From positions 26,646-90,645 of the forward strand of contig NZ_BCXG01000022.1 of assembly GCF_001894985.1 (NCBI RefSeq): a stretch of 64,000 nt of DNA. Direction: 5' to 3'. Every line of letters starts with the position of its first letter. The first letter of the stretch is position 1. Source of the stretch: Rhodococcus tukisamuensis NBRC 100609 (GTDB lineage Bacteria; Actinomycetota; Actinomycetes; Mycobacteriales; Mycobacteriaceae). Shown one piece after another: positions 33,984 through 44,400 of the stretch. A model generated the notes under the pieces. That model made no database searches and was not told the origin of the DNA. It worked only from the letters and a program-made list of their open reading frames with translations. The translations under genes and the position numbers were made by a program.

Positions 33984-34769
33984 CTACTCCCCGCCGAGCG
34001 CGCGGTAGTAGCCGGCCAGCTGGTGCGCCGCGTCGGCGACGACGCGTTCCTCGACCCCGGCCGCCCGCAGCGCCTTGCGCAGCGGCGCCGGGGCGAGGTC
34101 GTCGGGGGCCGGTCGGAAGTCCGCCTGCGGCAGCGCCGGCAGTTCGATCCGGTCGCCGAAGTAGTCGTCGAGGTCGAGGGCCGGGTCCGCCTCCTCGTCG
34201 TCGAGACCGCGGATCAGGGTGTCGAGGTCCAGACCACGCAGGGTCAGCATCACCAGCGGGTTGTTGTCGAGCCGCTCCGCCGTGAGGTACACGATTGCCG
34301 CCGCGTGCTTGCACGGCCAGCCCTGGTCGGGGCAGGTGCAGCCGAAGTCCAGCTCGCCGGACTCGGTGGGCAGCAACAGGTCCGCCAGTTCCCGCGGGAC
34401 CGAGCCCGACGCCAGCGCGGCCAGCATGCCGGGGGTGGACCGCACCCGGTCGACCAGCGCGTCCACCGTCTCGGGCTCGAGGCGTCGCAGCGTGAACGTC
34501 GCGGTGAACGGGTCCACCTGGCTGCCCTGCACCTCCCCGACCACTGCACCGGGTGCGACCCGGAAGCTGATCACCTGACCGGCGCGCGCGTAGCTGCGGC
34601 CCCGCGCCAGCCGGCCCGGGTCGGAGATTCGTTCCATCGAGGTCACCAGCGCCCGGCCCCACCAGGACTGGGCGAAGGCCCCGCGGCGTGACACCGCCGT
34701 GACGCCGCCGCTCGCCCGTCGGGGCCGGCCGAACTGGCCGAAGTCCCCGCCGCGTCGCGTTCCGGTCAT
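33984..34769 (-). CDS. SWIM zinc-finger protein
   Basis: This is 261 residues from the ATG at 34769, overlapping the helicase stop (ATGA). The SWIM motif C-x-C-x(n)-C-x-H is C144, C146, C153 and H155 in GCTCPDQGWPCKH. Upstream residues AFAQSWWGRALVTSMERISDPGRLARGRSYARAGQV are typical of the actinobacterial family that is always beside an SNF2 helicase. It probably binds nucleic acid or the helicase and serves as its accessory subunit. No enzymatic motif. Confidence 0.9.
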   Translation of the reverse strand: MTGTRRGGDFGQFGRPRRASGGVTAVSRRGAFAQSWWGRALVTSMERISDPGRLARGRSYARAGQVISFRVAPGAVVGEVQGSQVDPFTATFTLRRLEPETVDALVDRVRSTPGMLAALASGSVPRELADLLLPTESGELDFGCTCPDQGWPCKHAAAIVYLTAERLDNNPLVMLTLRGLDLDTLIRGLDDEEADPALDLDDYFGDRIELPALPQADFRPAPDDLAPAPLRKALRAAGVEERVVADAAHQLAGYYRALGGE

Positions 34770-37660
34770 TCCCCCACCGCCTCGTCGCCGAGCGTCATCA
34801 GTGCGCGTAGTTCCTCGTTGCTCATCTCGGTGATCCAGTTCTCCCCGGTCTGCACCGCGAGGTCGGCCAGTTCCGCCTTGTTGCCGAGCATCGCGTCGAT
34901 CCGTTCCTCCAGGGTGCCGACGCAGACCAGCTTGCGGACCTGCACGTCGCGGCGCTGCCCGATCCGGAACGCCCGGTCGGTGGCCTGGTTCTCCACCGCC
35001 GGGTTCCACCACCGGTCCAGGTGCACGACGTGGTTGGCGGCGGTGAGGTTGAGGCCGGTGCCGCCCGCCTTGAGCGAGAGCAGCATGATCGGCGCGGAGC
35101 TGCCGCCCGCCTGGAAGTCGTGGACCATCGCGTCCCGCCGGCCGCGCGTGACGCCGCCGTGCAGGAACGGCACCTCGGTGCCGAACCGTTCGGCCAGGTA
35201 CGGGGCGACGATCGCCCCGAACTCCCGGAACTGGGTGAACAGCAGCACCCGTTCGCCGTCCGCGAGCACCGAGTCGACGATGTCCTCGACCAGGCCGAGC
35301 TTCCCCGACCGGTGCCGGCCGCGTCGCAGCACCGACGAGCCGTCACCGAGGAAGTGCGCGGGGTGGTTGCAGACCTGCTTGAGCCGGGTCAGCGCGGCGA
35401 GCACCGCCCCCTTGCGGGCGACGCCCTCCTTGTCCTTCAGCTTGGCCATCATGTCGTCGAGCACCGCCTTGTAGAGCGCGGCCTGCTCGGCGGTGAGGTT
35501 GGCGCGCACCGTCATCTCGAACTTCTCGGGCAGGTCGGAGATCACCTCGGGATCGGTCTTCACCCGGCGCAGCACGAACGGCGAGGTGACGGCCTGCAAC
35601 CGGGCCAGCGCCGCCTTGTCCTGCGAGCGCTCGATGGGAATGGCGAAGCGGGCCCGGAACTGCTGCGGGCTGCCGAGCATCCTCGGGTTCGCGAAGTCCA
35701 GGATCGAGCGCAGCTCGTCGAGCCGGTTCTCGACCGGGGTGCCGGTCAGCGCCAGCCGGTGCGCCGCCGGGACGGCCCGGGCCGCCCGGGCCTGCGCGGT
35801 CGCGGAGTTCTTGATGTGCTGCGCCTCGTCGAGAACCACTCGGCGCCAATGCAACTCGCGCAGCACCTCCACGTCCCTCGCGAGCAGCGCGTAGGTGGTG
35901 ACCACGAGGTCGTGTCCGGTGACGACGGCACCGAGGTCGTCCCCGCGCAGCCGGTCCGCGCCGTGGTGGACGTGGACCCGCAGGCCCGGGGTGAAGCGGG
36001 CGGCCTCGCGTTGCCAGTTGCCGACCACCGACATCGGGCACACCAGCAGCGTCGGCCCCTCGGCGCCGGTGGCCTGCTCGTGGGCCAGCAGCGCCAGGAG
36101 CTGCACGGTCTTGCCGAGGCCCATGTCGTCGGCGAGGATGCCGCCGAGGCCGAGGCCGCTCATGTACGCGAGCCAGTCCAGGCCGCGCCGCTGGTAGGGG
36201 CGCAGCGTCGCCTCGAGTCCGGGCGGGACGGGGATCCTCACCGGCGCGACGTCCGAATCCAGAAGGCCCGCAACCCAACCCGTGGAGGTGATCTCGTCGA
36301 CCGGGATCGGCGGCGCGTCGTGGACCGCGAGCTCGCCGAGCAGGTCGGCCAGGGTCGAGTCGTCCCCGGAGCCGCGCCTGGTGACGTAGGCGATGGCGTC
36401 CGCGAGCGCGCCGCCCTGCGCCTGCACCCACTGCCCGCGCAGCTTCACCAGGTCGGACTTGGTGCGCGTCAGCTCCGCCATCTCGTTGGAGGTGAGTACG
36501 ACGTCGCCGAGCGCGAGTTCCCAGTTGTAGGCCACCAACTGGTTCAGCCCGACCGCCCGGTCGTCGGTGTCGACCAGCACCGACGGGCTGGTGACCCGCA
36601 GCCGCAGCGACGGGGCGACCACGCTCCAGGCGCGCGGGAGCAGCATGGTGATGCCGGCCTCGGCGAGCTCGCGGGCACCGTGCGCGACCAGGTCGGTGAC
36701 CACGGCGAGCGGGAGCAGCAGGTCGAGGTTGCGGGGGTCCGACGGCAGTCCGCGCAGCCGGGGGTAAGCGGTCATCGCCTCGCCGAGCTTGCGCATCCCC
36801 ATCCGGACCGCGTCGGGGTCGGCGAGGTGGACCGGAACCGGGACCGGCGCCTCCCCGGTCGGGCGCAGGCAGACCTCGAGACGCCACAGCGGATCGGGGT
36901 CCTGGCCGTCCGCGGCGCCCGCCGGCCCGGCCTGGTCTGCACCGTCGTCCTCGGGTTCGATCAGCCGCAGCACCAGTTCGGGTTCGTCGACCGCGAGGGT
37001 GCTGCGCCACTGCTGCAGCTCGTTGGCGATCTGCTGGGTGCCCTCCTCGAATGGGGTCTCGGTGGCCAGCGCCAGCAGCATCGGGTGCGCACCGGGGTGG
37101 GCGGCGGACTGATTGCCGAGCATCCGCCGGACGATCGGGTCGGTGAGTTCGAAGATCAGGTCTTCGAGCGCCTTCCGTCCGCCGCCGGAGACCCGGAGCA
37201 CCGGGGGCATGGCGACGGCGAGTTCGGAGACCCAGGCACGCTGCCGCTCGCCGCCGACCAGCTGCCAGCGCACCCACCACTGGCCGTCCGCGCGCTGCAG
37301 GTCCGGCACCACCCGGCCCGCCCGCGACCACCGGTGGATGCCCCGCGCGACGTGGGCGAGGAAGCGGAGGTCACCGGAGACCGCGGCCGCACCGGCGACC
37401 GGGCCGAGCGACAGGTTCAGCAGGAGTTCCGCCGCGGCGTCCGGCGCCAGGGCGAGCGCGGGCACCGTGACGTCGGCGAGGGTGCCGTCGCCGTTGGGCA
37501 GCGAGACGGTGACCCGGTGGCGGAACTTGCGGGCGAGCGCCCGCTGCAGCGCCTCGGGCAGCTCGTCCGTGTCGAGGTCCGGCTCGGCCGCACCCGCGTC
37601 TCGCCACAGCAGCAGGCCCGAGCCGGGAGTCCAGAGCGCGTGCACCACCGCACCATCCAA
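34766..37660 (-). CDS. SNF2/SWI2-type DEAD-like helicase (HelZ-like)
   Basis: This is 964 residues from the ATG at 37660 (a later GTG is possible). The N-terminal ~430 residues are the HelZ/SNF2 bacterial accessory domain; the C-terminal half holds the RecA-like motor: motif I DDMGLGKTVQ, motif II DEAQ (LDEAQHIKN), motif III ALTGTPVENRL, motif IV-V KAGGTGLNLT, and motif VI TDRAFRIGQ. It is equivalent to M. tuberculosis HelZ (Rv2101). It is likely an ATP-driven DNA or RNA-polymerase remodeller. It is coupled to the SWIM-finger gene. Confidence 0.93.
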   Translation of the reverse strand: MDGAVVHALWTPGSGLLLWRDAGAAEPDLDTDELPEALQRALARKFRHRVTVSLPNGDGTLADVTVPALALAPDAAAELLLNLSLGPVAGAAAVSGDLRFLAHVARGIHRWSRAGRVVPDLQRADGQWWVRWQLVGGERQRAWVSELAVAMPPVLRVSGGGRKALEDLIFELTDPIVRRMLGNQSAAHPGAHPMLLALATETPFEEGTQQIANELQQWRSTLAVDEPELVLRLIEPEDDGADQAGPAGAADGQDPDPLWRLEVCLRPTGEAPVPVPVHLADPDAVRMGMRKLGEAMTAYPRLRGLPSDPRNLDLLLPLAVVTDLVAHGARELAEAGITMLLPRAWSVVAPSLRLRVTSPSVLVDTDDRAVGLNQLVAYNWELALGDVVLTSNEMAELTRTKSDLVKLRGQWVQAQGGALADAIAYVTRRGSGDDSTLADLLGELAVHDAPPIPVDEITSTGWVAGLLDSDVAPVRIPVPPGLEATLRPYQRRGLDWLAYMSGLGLGGILADDMGLGKTVQLLALLAHEQATGAEGPTLLVCPMSVVGNWQREAARFTPGLRVHVHHGADRLRGDDLGAVVTGHDLVVTTYALLARDVEVLRELHWRRVVLDEAQHIKNSATAQARAARAVPAAHRLALTGTPVENRLDELRSILDFANPRMLGSPQQFRARFAIPIERSQDKAALARLQAVTSPFVLRRVKTDPEVISDLPEKFEMTVRANLTAEQAALYKAVLDDMMAKLKDKEGVARKGAVLAALTRLKQVCNHPAHFLGDGSSVLRRGRHRSGKLGLVEDIVDSVLADGERVLLFTQFREFGAIVAPYLAERFGTEVPFLHGGVTRGRRDAMVHDFQAGGSSAPIMLLSLKAGGTGLNLTAANHVVHLDRWWNPAVENQATDRAFRIGQRRDVQVRKLVCVGTLEERIDAMLGNKAELADLAVQTGENWITEMSNEELRALMTLGDEAVGE

Positions 37661-37751
37661 TCACCCGCCGCAGACAGGCCGCGCCGGCACTGGATTTGTC
37701 GCCCTGACCAGCGGAATAATGGCGACTGTCGACTACATCGGGAGCGCGACG

Positions 37752-38069
37752 ATGACCATACTGATCCAGGTCCTCGAGCAGGGGTACCCGCACGGCACGC
37801 CATGGCAGGAACGCCGGTACCAGTTCGTCGACAGCGCGCACGTCGTCGGGATGCGACTGGACGGGCAGTCCGGCGTGTGGCTCGACATGGCCCGTCACGG
37901 CGAGTCACATCAGCTGGCGCTCACTCCCACCCCCGACGACTCCATCTACTTCCTGCTGCGGATCTTCGACAAGATCGCCGACTGCGAGCGGCAGGGCGGC
38001 TCGTGGATGATCGGCCACGACGGTTCCGACCGGGATTCGATCATTGCCACGAAGTTCCCGCTCCCCTGA
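37752..38069 (+). CDS. Small uncharacterised protein
   Basis: This is 105 residues from ATG 37752 (GGGAG seven nucleotides upstream); ATG 37719 would give 116. The sequence MTILIQVLEQGYPHGTPWQERRYQFVDSAHVVGMRLD is followed by DMARHGESHQLALTPTPDDSIYFLLRIFDKIADCERQGGSWMIGHDG. No domain is recognised and no signal or membrane segment is seen. It stands alone between the divergent helicase and the convergent aminotransferase. The codon pattern is in keeping with a real gene. Confidence 0.65.
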   Translation: MTILIQVLEQGYPHGTPWQERRYQFVDSAHVVGMRLDGQSGVWLDMARHGESHQLALTPTPDDSIYFLLRIFDKIADCERQGGSWMIGHDGSDRDSIIATKFPLP

Positions 38070-38114
38070 CACCCGCGGGGCCAGTCCGCCGGTCCGCGCG
38101 GGCGGGCCGAACCG

Positions 38115-39026
38115 TCAGATCGCGGTGACCCAGCCGTGCGCCGGGTCGGCCCGCAGCACCGCGGCGTGCCGCTTGCGCAACGCCTCGCACACCGGTCCCG
38201 GCACGCCCGAACCCACCCGGCGACCGTCGACCTCGACGACCGGGGCGACGCCCGCCGAGGTGCCGGTGACGAACACCTCGTCGGCGATGTACAGCTCGGT
38301 GAGGTCGACGGTCCGCTCCACGACCTCGATGCCGTCCTCGGCCGCGAGCGTCAGCACCGTGCGCCGGTTGATGCCGTCGAGGATGTCGCACGAGACGTCG
38401 GGGGTGATCAGCGTGTCGTCGCGGACGAGGAAGATGTTGGCGGCGCTGAGCTCACAAACGTGACCGTTGCCGTCGAGGAAGATGGCGTCGTCGTAACCGG
38501 CGTCGATGGCGTCCTGCTTGGCCAGCACCGAGTTGACGTACGCCCCGTTGACCTTCGCCCGGGACGGGATCGCGTCGTCGGGGATGCGGCGCCAGGTGCT
38601 GGTCTTCAGGCGCATCCCATGCTGCGGCACGATCGGCACCGCGTCGTAGACGAACATGCTCACCAGGGTGTGGCAGCCGCGCACCCGGGTACCGGGGATG
38701 GACTCGTCGACGTGCACGCTGACCCGCACGAATGCGTCCGCCTCGGGCCCGTTCGCCGCCACCACCTCGGTGGCCGCGGCCACGAACCGCCCGTAGTCCC
38801 AGTCCGCCTCGAAGGTGTCCATGCCGATGATCCGGCACGACTCGACGAGGCGTCGGTAGTGGTCCCGCAACCGGAAGGCCGAGCGTGCCGAGCCGTCGAC
38901 GTGCACCGGGAAAACGGTGTAGACGCTCAGGCCGTACAGCACAGCCGAGGTCGCGATGCCGAGAGAAGCCTGAGCGGCGTCGACGATCCGGTCGCCGAAG
39001 TACACGTGGGGATGTGGGATGGCCAT
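38115..39026 (-). CDS. Class IV aminotransferase (branched-chain/D-amino-acid type)
   Basis: This is 303 residues. PLP fold type IV: PLP Lys in SRAKVNGAYVNSVLAK, CELSAANIFLV, and TPDVSCDILDGINRRTVLTLA, a TPxxxxILxGITR-like phosphate-binding motif. N-terminal PHVYFGDRIVDAAQASLGIATSAVLYGLSVY matches IlvE/4-amino-4-deoxychorismate-lyase relatives. Branched-chain aminotransferase activity is the most likely, which would feed the bkd and mms pathways in the same window; D-amino-acid or other activity cannot be excluded. Monocistronic. Confidence 0.82.
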   Translation of the reverse strand: MAIPHPHVYFGDRIVDAAQASLGIATSAVLYGLSVYTVFPVHVDGSARSAFRLRDHYRRLVESCRIIGMDTFEADWDYGRFVAAATEVVAANGPEADAFVRVSVHVDESIPGTRVRGCHTLVSMFVYDAVPIVPQHGMRLKTSTWRRIPDDAIPSRAKVNGAYVNSVLAKQDAIDAGYDDAIFLDGNGHVCELSAANIFLVRDDTLITPDVSCDILDGINRRTVLTLAAEDGIEVVERTVDLTELYIADEVFVTGTSAGVAPVVEVDGRRVGSGVPGPVCEALRKRHAAVLRADPAHGWVTAI

Positions 39027-39068
39027 GGCGGGATGCTACCGGTGTGAGTCCGTGCCCCGGTACCGGTT

Positions 39069-39902
39069 TTACGACGCCTGACGCATCGTCAGGCCACCGA
39101 GCGCAATGACGTACTCGCCTGCCTGATCGTCGAAGTCGACCGAGTAGACCGTCGGGTAGTAGCCGTCACTCTGGTACGACGCCGGCTGCTTCACGTCCTC
39201 GCGCAGCGACGGCTTGGTCCTCAACCACTCCCGGGTCATCATCGGTTCGATGAAGGTGAACTTCCCGTCCCACGACCCGTTGATCAGCACCTCGGTGAAG
39301 TCGAAGGAACCCGGAAGGGCGGCGTCGGCGGCGTCGGTCCAGTGCAGTCCCATGAACGGCACGGTGTTGGCGGCCGCGGGTCCCGGCGGCGGCACGTACC
39401 CCTGCGGAATGTACTTCGCCGCAGGCATCCTGGCGGCCCGCTCGGCGAAGTCCGGTGCGGCCGGGTCGATGTCGCCCTGCACGGCGCCCGTGTAGAAGTG
39501 CATGTCGAAATGTGGCTTGCCGAAAAGCACCTGGGGCTCGTGACCGTGCGGATTCCAGTCCAGCATGACGTGGTCGAAGCCGGTCCCGGGCGCGCCCTCG
39601 GGCAGCGCGAGCATCGACATCTGGCTGGTCGCGTCCGGGCCGTCCGGCAGTCCCTCGAGTGCGGCCGCCGAGATCCGGATACCGACCTCGGTGGGGTTCC
39701 CGTCGTTGTCGCTGACCACGTAGGTCCGTGACGTCCCCTGGCCCAGAGGACTTTCCGCCCCCGGCAGGGTTCCCGCCGCGACGGGACCCGGGCTGACCGC
39801 CCCGCCGTGCGCGTGCGGTGTCGACGGTGCCGCGCACCCGCCGAGTGTCAGTGCAGCGCAGGCGGCGACTGCCGTGCAGAGAACGGTCCGGGATCTACTC
39901 AT
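39069..39902 (-). CDS. Secreted lipoprotein, DUF5602-like
   Basis: This is 277 residues. The N terminus is a lipoprotein signal (MSRSRTVLCTAVAACAALTL) with lipobox LGGC and lipidated C23. The mature protein has a His-rich beta region: GFDHVMLDWNPHGHEP, FGKPHFDMHFYTG, PFMGLHWTDAAD, which is a metal-binding-like pattern seen in DUF5602 proteins. It is extracellular and membrane-anchored. It starts 47 nt after the FAD oxidoreductase stop and is probably co-transcribed with it under SARP control. Function not known. Confidence 0.8.
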   Translation of the reverse strand: MSRSRTVLCTAVAACAALTLGGCAAPSTPHAHGGAVSPGPVAAGTLPGAESPLGQGTSRTYVVSDNDGNPTEVGIRISAAALEGLPDGPDATSQMSMLALPEGAPGTGFDHVMLDWNPHGHEPQVLFGKPHFDMHFYTGAVQGDIDPAAPDFAERAARMPAAKYIPQGYVPPPGPAAANTVPFMGLHWTDAADAALPGSFDFTEVLINGSWDGKFTFIEPMMTREWLRTKPSLREDVKQPASYQSDGYYPTVYSVDFDDQAGEYVIALGGLTMRQAS

Positions 39903-39949
39903 GGTGTGCCTCTCGAATTGTCTGGGTCGCGCGGGCCGGAAACGGGTGT

Positions 39950-41335
39950 TCACAGCGGTCTGCGCATGACCTGGCCGACCCGCAGCACGCCGTCCGGGTC
40001 GTGCTCGTTCGCCAGGGCGCCGAGCCAGTGCGCGGTGTCCTCGTCGTAGCACCGGGCAATCCGCTCGGGGTCGGCGGTCGCCGCGAAGTTGGGCAGCGTG
40101 CGCCCGGTGGTCCAGGGAGCCAACGCCCGCCCGATGACGTGGGCGTGGTCGACGACCGCGCCCGCGTTCGGCGGAGCCAGAACTCCGACTGCCAGCAGCG
40201 CGAACGACGCGTCGCGATGGCAGAAGGCGCTGCGGTGCCGGGGCTCTCGGGCCAATGCGCCACCGAGCAGGCGCAGCTCGACGACGGTCTGCGGCGAGCC
40301 GGAGCCCGGGCCGGCGACCGCGAGCAGTGCGTCGACGGCCTCGTGTGGCAGGTCTCGGGTCAGCCCACTGAACTCGTGCGTGGGCATCGGGTCGACCGGG
40401 TCCGCGTGGATCGCCGAGATCGCCACGCAAGGCAGCACGTCCACGGCATCGATCAGCGGAGTCGCCACGCCGCGTAGACGGGCAACGAGCGACTCGGCCT
40501 CGCCGGCGGGCGCGACGCTTGCGAAGCGGACCGCCAGCGTCAGTCGCCCGGCGAGCGGCGGCGGCACCTGCGGCAGCGCGGGAAGTTGCAGGAAGGCGAT
40601 CGACGTCGAGCTGTGCTCGGGCAGGTCGCTGCACCAGTCGAGCCACGCGTGCGCCACGGCGGCGACGTCGGCACCGTCGAAGTAGAGCGCGCCGCCGTAG
40701 ACATCGGTGAGCGGCAGCAGGTCGATCTCGACCGCCGTGACAATCCCCAGCGTGCCCTTGCCTCCGCGCAGGCCCCAGAACAGCTCGGCATGCTCGTCGG
40801 GTGTCACTCGCAGGAACTCGCCGTCGCCGGTGACGACGTCGAACGCCCGCACATGGTCGGAGGACAGACCGTAGGTCCGCACCAGCGGGCCGATCCCCGC
40901 GCCGGTCAGGAAGCCGGCGACCCCGACGGTCGCGGACGATCCGGTCAGCGGCGCCAGTCCGTGGGGCGCGGCGGAGTCGATGACGTCCTGCCAGATGGCG
41001 CCCGCACCGACCCGGGCGCTGCGGGTGCCGGGATCGACGACGCACTCGTCCAGCCGTCCGGTGTGGACGAGGAGGACGTCACCGTCCAGCGCGACGGCGC
41101 CGTGGCCGGTGCGTTGGACGGCGACCCGCATTCCGTGCTCGGCCGCGAACCGAACGGTGGCGACCACGTCGCCGGCGTCGGCCACCGCCACCACCGCCCG
41201 CGGGGACACCGGCACTGCCAGGTTCCACGGCGTTGCCAACTCGTATCCGGGTTCTCCGGGGAGCGCGACCGATCCGGAGACGAGGGCGCGCAGGTTCTCG
41301 ACTGCCGCATCGATCGTGGGGGCCTGAAGGTCCAT
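39950..41335 (-). CDS. FAD-binding (PCMH/BBE-type) oxidoreductase
   Basis: This is 461 residues from the ATG at 41335 (GAGGAAG upstream). The FAD_binding_4 domain runs over residues ~40-210: PRAVVAVADAGDVVATVRFAAEHGMRVAVQRTGHGAVALDGDVLLVHTGRLD, and the FAD loop GSSATVGVAGFLTGAGIGPLVRTYGLSSDHV. The His in RTGHG probably carries FAD covalently; a second Cys link is not obvious. C-terminal berberine-bridge-like segment NFAATADPERIARCYDED. Such oxidases act on alcohols, sugars or alkaloid-like metabolites. Next to a SARP regulator and exporter, it looks like a tailoring oxidase of a small pathway. Confidence 0.88.
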   Translation of the reverse strand: MDLQAPTIDAAVENLRALVSGSVALPGEPGYELATPWNLAVPVSPRAVVAVADAGDVVATVRFAAEHGMRVAVQRTGHGAVALDGDVLLVHTGRLDECVVDPGTRSARVGAGAIWQDVIDSAAPHGLAPLTGSSATVGVAGFLTGAGIGPLVRTYGLSSDHVRAFDVVTGDGEFLRVTPDEHAELFWGLRGGKGTLGIVTAVEIDLLPLTDVYGGALYFDGADVAAVAHAWLDWCSDLPEHSSTSIAFLQLPALPQVPPPLAGRLTLAVRFASVAPAGEAESLVARLRGVATPLIDAVDVLPCVAISAIHADPVDPMPTHEFSGLTRDLPHEAVDALLAVAGPGSGSPQTVVELRLLGGALAREPRHRSAFCHRDASFALLAVGVLAPPNAGAVVDHAHVIGRALAPWTTGRTLPNFAATADPERIARCYDEDTAHWLGALANEHDPDGVLRVGQVMRRPL

Positions 41336-41392
41336 CTGGGGCTTCCTCTCGTGTTCCGCTCTCGGGCGGTGAGGAAACGATGGCCGAAACCA

Positions 41393-41443
41393 CTTGGCGG
41401 GTTCTTGGCGCGCAGATCCGAACGGATCCAAGGTTTCGCCAAG
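41393..41443. promoter_or_regulatory. SARP-type heptamer repeats upstream of the FAD oxidoreductase
   Basis: Two exact CTTGGCG heptamers (41393-41399 and 41404-41410) are separated by 4 bp, i.e. an 11-bp period, the geometry known for SARP regulators. In the direction of the minus-strand gene they read CGCCAAG. An inverted pair ATCCAAG-GTTT-CGCCAAG follows at 41426-41443. They are 58 nt or more before the gene at 41335. Confidence 0.65.
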
Positions 41444-41457
41444 CCCGACGGCCTGGC

Positions 41458-44400
41458 TCAGTCGAGGAGCGAGCGCGCCTGCGATGCAACCGCCCGCATA
41501 CCGCGGTGTTCGGCTTCGTCGACCACGGCGGCCAACACCCGGGTGCGGTCGGCGGAGGCGGACATGAGCTGCGCGCGAAGCAGCCTGCACCGCAGGAGGG
41601 TCGGGGCGCCGGAGGTTCTGGAGCAGATCTCCTCCGCGCGGTCGAGCAACGTCGATGCGTGCTCGATCCGGCCGAGCATCGCGTGCAGACGCGCGGACGC
41701 TTCCGCCACCGCACCGATGACTCCCACCTGCCCGACGTTCGCGATCCGGTCGGCGAAGGGCGAGAGGAGTCCGAGGAACAGGTCGCCGTACTCGGTCAGG
41801 GACAGGTCGGCGATCACGTGGGCGATCAATGTCTGATGTCCCAGCGTGGTCCACACGTTCGGTCCCGGATCCGACGTCCATCGCGCGATACCGTCGGCCG
41901 CGGCCCGCCGGTCCCCCCTCGCCGCCGCGATCGCGATGTCCCAGGCCCTCGGTTCGACGAAGCCGGGCACCGTGTCGGCCAGCTCACCCTGCGCCCACTT
42001 CAGACTGTTCAGGGCGAGATCGTCACTGCCCGCGGTGTACAGCTCGGTCTTCAGGTGAATCTGCCGCGCCGTGTCGTACTGTCGCGCGGTCCATTCGAAA
42101 TCACCGCGCCATTCCGCGAGCGTGCCCTCCATCCATCGCAGCTGGACTCGAACCACAGGTAGGCGCAACAGGTCGCAACCGATGATGCCCTGGCGCACGT
42201 GCGCGGCGGCGGCCTCGGTATCGGCGAGATTCAACTGCGTCATGGACGCGACGGTGTGCGCAATGACATCGTCGACCCGCGACTGCTGGTGTGGCAGTCG
42301 GAGAAGCTCGGTCAACAACTCGACGGATTCACGACTGCGGCGTGCCACACCCGAGAAGAGGAGTATCCGTCCCAGCAGTGCATCGGCCACCACATCGGGA
42401 TCACCGTGGTTGCGAGCAAGCTCGAGTGACCGACGGCTCATCTCGTCGGGCACCGCCGAATTCGGGTGATAGCAGCTGCCGACGGCGAGTGCAGCGAGGA
42501 CCCGCGTATGCGCGACCGGATCGGATTCGACGAACAACTCCAGTGCGGCGAGGCGCTCGAGCAGCGGGCCGGGATCGCGGCCGTACGACACCCACGGCCA
42601 CGCGCCGGCCGCCCGCAGCAGAGCCGCGGCCAGTCTCCCGGCGGCCGACGTCCGCCCCTCCCGCACCGCATCGAGCAGACCGGCATCGACAACGTCGAGG
42701 ACTGTCTGCCCGCGACCGGCCCTCGCCAGCGCCTCAACCCGGGCCACCAGCAGGTCGTCGCGGTCGCCCGCGGACTGCTCCGACGCGGGCAGCAGGTCGA
42801 AGGCCTGCACCGCGGCCTCCCACCAGTGCGCCGCGGTCTCGGAACTCCACCGCTCCGTCGCCTCTCGGGCGGCGGCCGTGCAGGCGTCGAGCACCTCGCG
42901 CGGATCCACCAACGGCAGTGCGGAGCACAGGTGCTGGGCCCGCCGGCTCGATCGGTCGGCATCGGACGAGGCCGCCAGCACCTCGGCCACGCGCGCGTGG
43001 ATACGTTGTCGACGCAACGCCGGTATGGCCGCCAGTACCTCGTCCCGAAGCAGCCCGTGGGCAAAGACGTACCCACCGGATCCGGGGGCGGACACGATGA
43101 TTCGTTCGTCGGCCGCATCGTCGAGGTAGTCGGCCAGCGTGTCCGTGTCGAGCCGGGTGGCAGCGGCGAGGACGTCCACCTCGACCGCGTCACCGAGGAC
43201 GGCCGCAACCCGAAGGACCTGCAGCACCGCCGGTTCCACGGCCGCGAGTCGGCGGCCCAGAACCGAGCGGACGGCCATGGGTATCCCGTCGCCGAGACGC
43301 TCGTCCCGGGGCAGTCGCGCGTACTCGGAGACGAACAACGGGTTACCTCCGGTCCGGTCCGCGAGCATGCGCACCTCGACCGGGCTCAGTTGTTCGCCGG
43401 CGACATAGCTGGCCAGTGTGTCGACCTCGTTCTCGGCCAGTGCCGGCACCGCGATGTGCCGATTGCCCTCCCCTCGAAGCACCGAGTCCACGAACCGGGG
43501 TACGACTGTCCCGATCTCGGAGTCGCGGACCGTCACCACGAACCACACGGGGCGGTCGCGAAGTGCGCCGACCAGATACGTCAGGCACCGCAGCGACGTC
43601 GGGTCGGCCCACTGGATGTCGTCGACGATGACGGTCAGCGCGGGTGTGCCCTCCGCCGCGGACTCGATCGCCGCCAGCACCCGCTCGTACACGGCGAACC
43701 GCGCCTCGTCCGGATCGACATCGGTCGGTGGGATCAGCACCGTGTCCCCGTCGCCACCGACCTCAGTCACCATCCGACGGATCGGCCACCACGCCGGGGC
43801 ACCGTCGTCCTCCGGGCAACGAGCCCACACCGCGGTTCCCCCGACCGACACGGTTCTCGCCGCACACTCCTCCGCGAACCGGGTCTTGCCGATCCCGGCG
43901 GGTCCGGTCAGGACCAACCACCGGCTCGCGCCGTGGCGGACGTCGTCGAGCATGCGCTCGACCATCTCGGTCTCGGTTCCGCGCCCGACGAACACCCGCC
44001 GCGGCGCCGCAGCGCCGGCCTCGCCCGGTCCGGCCGTGCCCGTGAACGACGGATCTGGCACCGGAACCTTCTCTGCCCCCGTCCATCCGGGGGTCCGAGG
44101 CCAGGCCGCCAGACTCGGGTCATGCCGCAGGATCGCCCCCTGAAGGGCCTGCAGCTCGGCGCCCGGCACCAGACCCAACTCGGAGTCCAGGCGGTCGGCG
44201 TGCAGCCGGAACTGTTCCAACGCCTCCGACGACCGGCCGGCCCGGTGCGACGCGAGCATCCGGAGCCAGCAGGTCCGGTCTCGAAACGGAAATTCGCCGG
44301 CCAACTGAGCAGCCTCGACGAGCGCAGGCGGCAGGCGTCCCAGGGCGAGGAGCGCGGTGATCCGGGTCTCCCGGCACTCGGTCCGCGCCTCGTCGAAGGC

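Noticed and set aside
35021..38128. Very long plus-strand open frame (1035 codons) over the helicase gene
   Set aside because: Antisense to a helicase with all SNF2 motifs; composition is R/Q/H-rich without domains. A shadow created by third-position G/C.
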